Source: JBBRZF01 sp038236965 (GTDB taxonomy: Bacteria > Acidobacteriota > Terriglobia > Terriglobales > Acidobacteriaceae). From it: a stretch of DNA of 8,228 nucleotides. How positions within the stretch are numbered: position 1 is the first letter of the stretch; every line of letters begins with the position of its first letter. A program made the translations under genes and the position numbers. The stretch spans positions 1 through 8,228 of the forward strand of contig JBBRZF010000158.1 in the NCBI GenBank assembly GCA_038236965.1, written 5' to 3'. Shown here one piece after another: positions 6,217-8,228 of the stretch. The notes under the pieces were generated by a model, which saw nothing but the letters and a program-made list of their open reading frames with translations, was not told the origin of the DNA and ran no database searches.

Positions 6217-7325
6217 GCCGCGATCACCTCCGCGGACACGAGCATCTGGTACAGGTTCATATAATCCTCCACCATGCGATCGGCCGTAAAACGCTGGCGC
6301 GCACGGTTATACGCAAGATTTGCGTAAGTAAGTCTGAGTTCGCGGTCATTCTGCAATCGCTCCAGCGCTTGTCCCAGGCTCTGCGCATCGTTGTAGCGGA
6401 AATAGTAGGCAGTCTGTCCCCATAACTCGTGGAACGTAGGAATATCATTTGCAACGATTGCACAACGCGAGAGCGCGGCCTCGAGCGGCGCCAATCCGAA
6501 CGGCTCGTAGCGGGATGTGGCGGCGTACATCGAAGCTCGCGCATATAACTGCCGAAGTTGTCCTTCGCTTTGCACGCCCTTGTAGTGGATGCGTGGCTTG
6601 GAATCATCAACGATGGCGGCCTCGGTGCGAAGCGCAGCGTCCGCATGCTGCTCGGAGCCCACGATGAAGACCGGGATCGCCGGCTGGAATTGCGTCAGCA
6701 ATCCCGCCTGCTTGCCCGCATCCCAAACGCGGCCCACCGTCAGAACGCAATCCTCTTTCGAAACGTGGGGATTGAACAGTCCGGGCGAGCGACCGTTGTA
6801 AATCACGCTTCCCTGTTTCGGCCTGCCGAAGTTCGCCGCCACTTGCTCCAGCATCCAGCACGTCGGTGCGACAACCGCCGTCGCGTTCTCCAGTCCGAAC
6901 CCCACCGCCTCACGATACCAGCGCAGCCACTTCACCTCGCGCGGTTCCTCGTTCTTGACGGCGATCCACCAGCTCACAACATCGCTGTGTGCCACCACCA
7001 GCTTCGGGATCGAAACCGGCAACGCGCCATAACAGAACTGGTTCAGGTGCAGCAGGTCGGGCTTGAGTTCCTCGATCAACGCCAGCAGATAATCCGACGA
7101 GGGCTGGATATCCTGTTCAGCCTCCTGCATCCACTCCAGGCGAAACGCCGTCGGACGATAGTCGAGACCTTTTAGCCCGTCCATCCACTCCGTCTGCGTC
7201 GCCGTGGGAATATCCCCAAAGCTCACCAGCGTTACCCTCACGCCGCGGCGCACAAGTCCGGTGACGAGTTCACGCGCGTACGTCCATACGCCCCCGACCG
7301 TGTCTGCCGTGACTAGTACATGCAT
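6213..7325 (-). CDS. Family 4 glycosyltransferase (GT-B fold), first transferase of the cluster
   Basis: The protein has 370 residues from the ATG at 7325. The N-terminal domain has MHVLVTADTVGGVWTYAREL, the usual GT4 strand and glycine loop, and DLLHLNQF (90-97). A Trp-rich stretch, AHSDVVSWWIAVKNEEPREV (112-131) with WLRWYREAV (133-141), leads to ENATAVVAPTCWML (146-159). The C-terminal domain shows VGRVWDAGKQ (197-206, with R199 and K205), SRYEPFGLAPLEAAL (271-285) with the EX7E pair E274/E282, and VANDIPTFHELW (291-302). These are the features of a retaining transferase using a nucleotide-sugar donor. The frame is open up to 7439, but I reject that longer start because AGGA lies four bases before the ATG at 7325 and the fold begins there. 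The longer form would also overlap the epimerase by about 80 bases. The epimerase ends 35 bases upstream, consistent with one operon. The sugar is not identifiable. Confidence 0.92.
   Translation of the reverse strand: MHVLVTADTVGGVWTYARELVTGLVRRGVRVTLVSFGDIPTATQTEWMDGLKGLDYRPTAFRLEWMQEAEQDIQPSSDYLLALIEELKPDLLHLNQFCYGALPVSIPKLVVAHSDVVSWWIAVKNEEPREVKWLRWYREAVGFGLENATAVVAPTCWMLEQVAANFGRPKQGSVIYNGRSPGLFNPHVSKEDCVLTVGRVWDAGKQAGLLTQFQPAIPVFIVGSEQHADAALRTEAAIVDDSKPRIHYKGVQSEGQLRQLYARASMYAATSRYEPFGLAPLEAALSRCAIVANDIPTFHELWGQTAYYFRYNDAQSLGQALERLQNDRELRLTYANLAYNRARQRFTADRMVEDYMNLYQMLVSAEVIAA
6222..6231 (-). promoter_or_regulatory. Extended Shine-Dalgarno inside the end of the upstream gene
   Basis: On the minus strand these ten bases read GGAGGTGATC, a perfect complement to the conserved GATCACCTCC near the 3' end of bacterial 16S rRNA. 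It ends five bases before the ATG at 6216. The same bases encode the last residues (EVIA) of the preceding transferase. Strong independent initiation is therefore combined with an ATGA overlap. Confidence 0.75.
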
Positions 7326-7360
7326 CGTTTCCTGCCGTCTGTTCAGAACTTCCTGCCGCT

Positions 7361-8228
7361 TTACGCGGTCAATCCGAATGAAGTCAGTTGCTGCGACGCT
7401 TCGTTCAGGCGGTCGACCGCAGTTTGCGAACGCAACCACTCCACTAAATCCCGTACTCCATTTTCAAACCGGTACTGCGGTTCGTAGCCGAGCACCCGCT
7501 TGGCCTCGGAGATATCGGCAAAGCAATGGCGGATGTCTCCAGCGCGATACTTCCCCGTGACCTCCGCACCCACAACGCTTCCGAGCGACTGGCCCAGAAC
7601 TTTGGCAACATCGCGGATCGAGATGGGAACACCGCTGCCGATGTTGAGCGCCATCCCGTTTGCTTCGCTTCGCTGCATGGCCAGCAGATTTGCCCGCACC
7701 ACGTCATCCACGCTGACGAAGTCTCGCATCTGGTCGCCGTCTTCAAAGACCCTGGGCGCGCGCTGGTTCAGCAATCGCGACGCAAAGATGGCTGCCACTC
7801 CCGTGTATGGATTCGAGAGAGCCTGTCGCGTGCCGTAAATATTGAAGTAACGCAAGGCAACTACGGGCACGTCGTAAGTACGTCCGAAAAGCAGCGTCAT
7901 CTCTTCCTGATCTTTTTTCGAGAGCGCATAGATGGACGTACACTGCAGTGGCTTTGATTCGGTCGTCGCCGCCGGCTTCATGTCGCGCGCGCAGATGGCG
8001 CACTGCACTTCCCAGTGTTTCTCTTTCAACTGCGCGGTAGGACGCGGCGGCGGAGCCATCTCTCCATGCTCTTCGCAGCGATATTTGCCCTCGCCATAGA
8101 TCGACATCGATGACGCCACGATGAGCTTCTCGAACTTCAGCTTGTTATCCAGCAGCACTTGCAGCAGGTTGGCCGTGCCTTGCGTGTTGATCTCCATGTA
8201 ACGAGATATCTCGTACATCGATTGGCCT
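7361..8228 (-). CDS. NAD-dependent nucleotide-sugar epimerase/dehydratase with Cys/His insertion (N-terminus outside window)
   Basis: The visible part runs from the window edge to a TAA at 7361. It lacks the N-terminal GxxGxxG NAD-binding segment, so the ATG at 8218 is internal and not the true start; three more codons (GQS) precede it in frame. Numbering from that Met, the extended-SDR hallmarks are the active-site serines in VASSMSIYGEG (34-44), the Tyr/Lys pair in YALSK (97-101), RYFNIYGTRQ (123-132), NPYTGV (136-141) and RDFVSVDDVVRA (165-176). Between the Ser and Tyr motifs sits an insertion of about 45 residues with RCEEHG (C48, H51) and QCAIC (C73, C76). I recall this Cys/His insertion in epimerases annotated as dTDP-L-rhamnose 4-epimerase or UDP-glucose 4-epimerase-like. 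The product likely converts a nucleotide sugar for the transferases that follow. The superfamily is certain; the exact substrate is not. Confidence 0.9.
   Translation of the reverse strand, partial: GQSMYEISRYMEINTQGTANLLQVLLDNKLKFEKLIVASSMSIYGEGKYRCEEHGEMAPPPRPTAQLKEKHWEVQCAICARDMKPAATTESKPLQCTSIYALSKKDQEEMTLLFGRTYDVPVVALRYFNIYGTRQALSNPYTGVAAIFASRLLNQRAPRVFEDGDQMRDFVSVDDVVRANLLAMQRSEANGMALNIGSGVPISIRDVAKVLGQSLGSVVGAEVTGKYRAGDIRHCFADISEAKRVLGYEPQYRFENGVRDLVEWLRSQTAVDRLNEASQQLTSFGLTA

Noticed and set aside
6558..7175. A plus-strand open frame of 205 codons
   Set aside because: It is antisense to the GT4 gene at 6213-7325 and has the His/Arg/Gln-rich composition of a reverse-strand shadow.
7329..7358. 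A 9-base direct repeat (TTCCTGCCG at 7329-7337 and 7350-7358) between the epimerase and the first transferase
   Set aside because: On the minus strand one copy contains the ribosome binding site and the other lies just before it. Two short copies are too little to call a regulatory repeat.
1..8228. Mobile elements, CRISPR arrays, tRNA/rRNA genes, riboswitches
   Set aside because: I looked for transposase-like frames, terminal inverted repeats, spaced repeats and conserved RNA segments and found none. The window is almost fully occupied by seven enzyme genes.

Overview
The window is the inside of one glycan-synthesis gene cluster. Seven protein-coding genes lie head-to-tail on the minus strand and fill almost the whole sequence. 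Base composition is moderately GC-rich and the genes are packed with 4-base start/stop overlaps. No phage, transposon, tRNA, rRNA or CRISPR sequence is visible. This looks like a chromosomal locus of a Gram-negative-type soil or environmental bacterium. The protein style recalls Acidobacteriota or a related phylum, but that is an impression and not a demonstrated assignment.

In the direction of transcription (right to left) the layout is as follows. (1) A nucleotide-sugar epimerase/dehydratase of the extended SDR family, with its N-terminus outside the window, at 8228-7361; it carries a Cys/His insertion. (2) A GT4-type glycosyltransferase, 7325-6213. (3-5) Three consecutive CgeB-like GT-B glycosyltransferases, 6216-5098, 5101-3968 and 3958-2846. 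(6) After the only sizeable gap (about 160 bases, 2845-2686), a second GT4-type glycosyltransferase, 2685-1624. (7) An amylo-alpha-1,6-glucosidase / glycogen-debranching-type enzyme, 1627 to beyond position 1, whose C-terminus is outside the window.

The junctions 2/3, 3/4 and 6/7 are ATGA overlaps. Junction 4/5 is 9 bases and junction 1/2 is 35 bases, so genes 1-5 are very probably one operon. Genes 6-7 are a translationally coupled pair that either continues that operon or has its own promoter in the gap. The gap also holds a stem-loop with a T-run oriented to stop transcription on the opposite (plus) strand.

Taken together, the epimerase would supply an activated sugar, up to five soluble transferases would add sugars in sequence, and the debranching-type hydrolase may trim or remodel an alpha-glucosidic product. 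None of the visible proteins has a signal peptide or membrane segment. No polymerase, flippase or transporter is present, so the acceptor and the final product cannot be read from this window. Three adjacent CgeB-like transferases joined to an alpha-glucan-type hydrolase are the part most worth following up.
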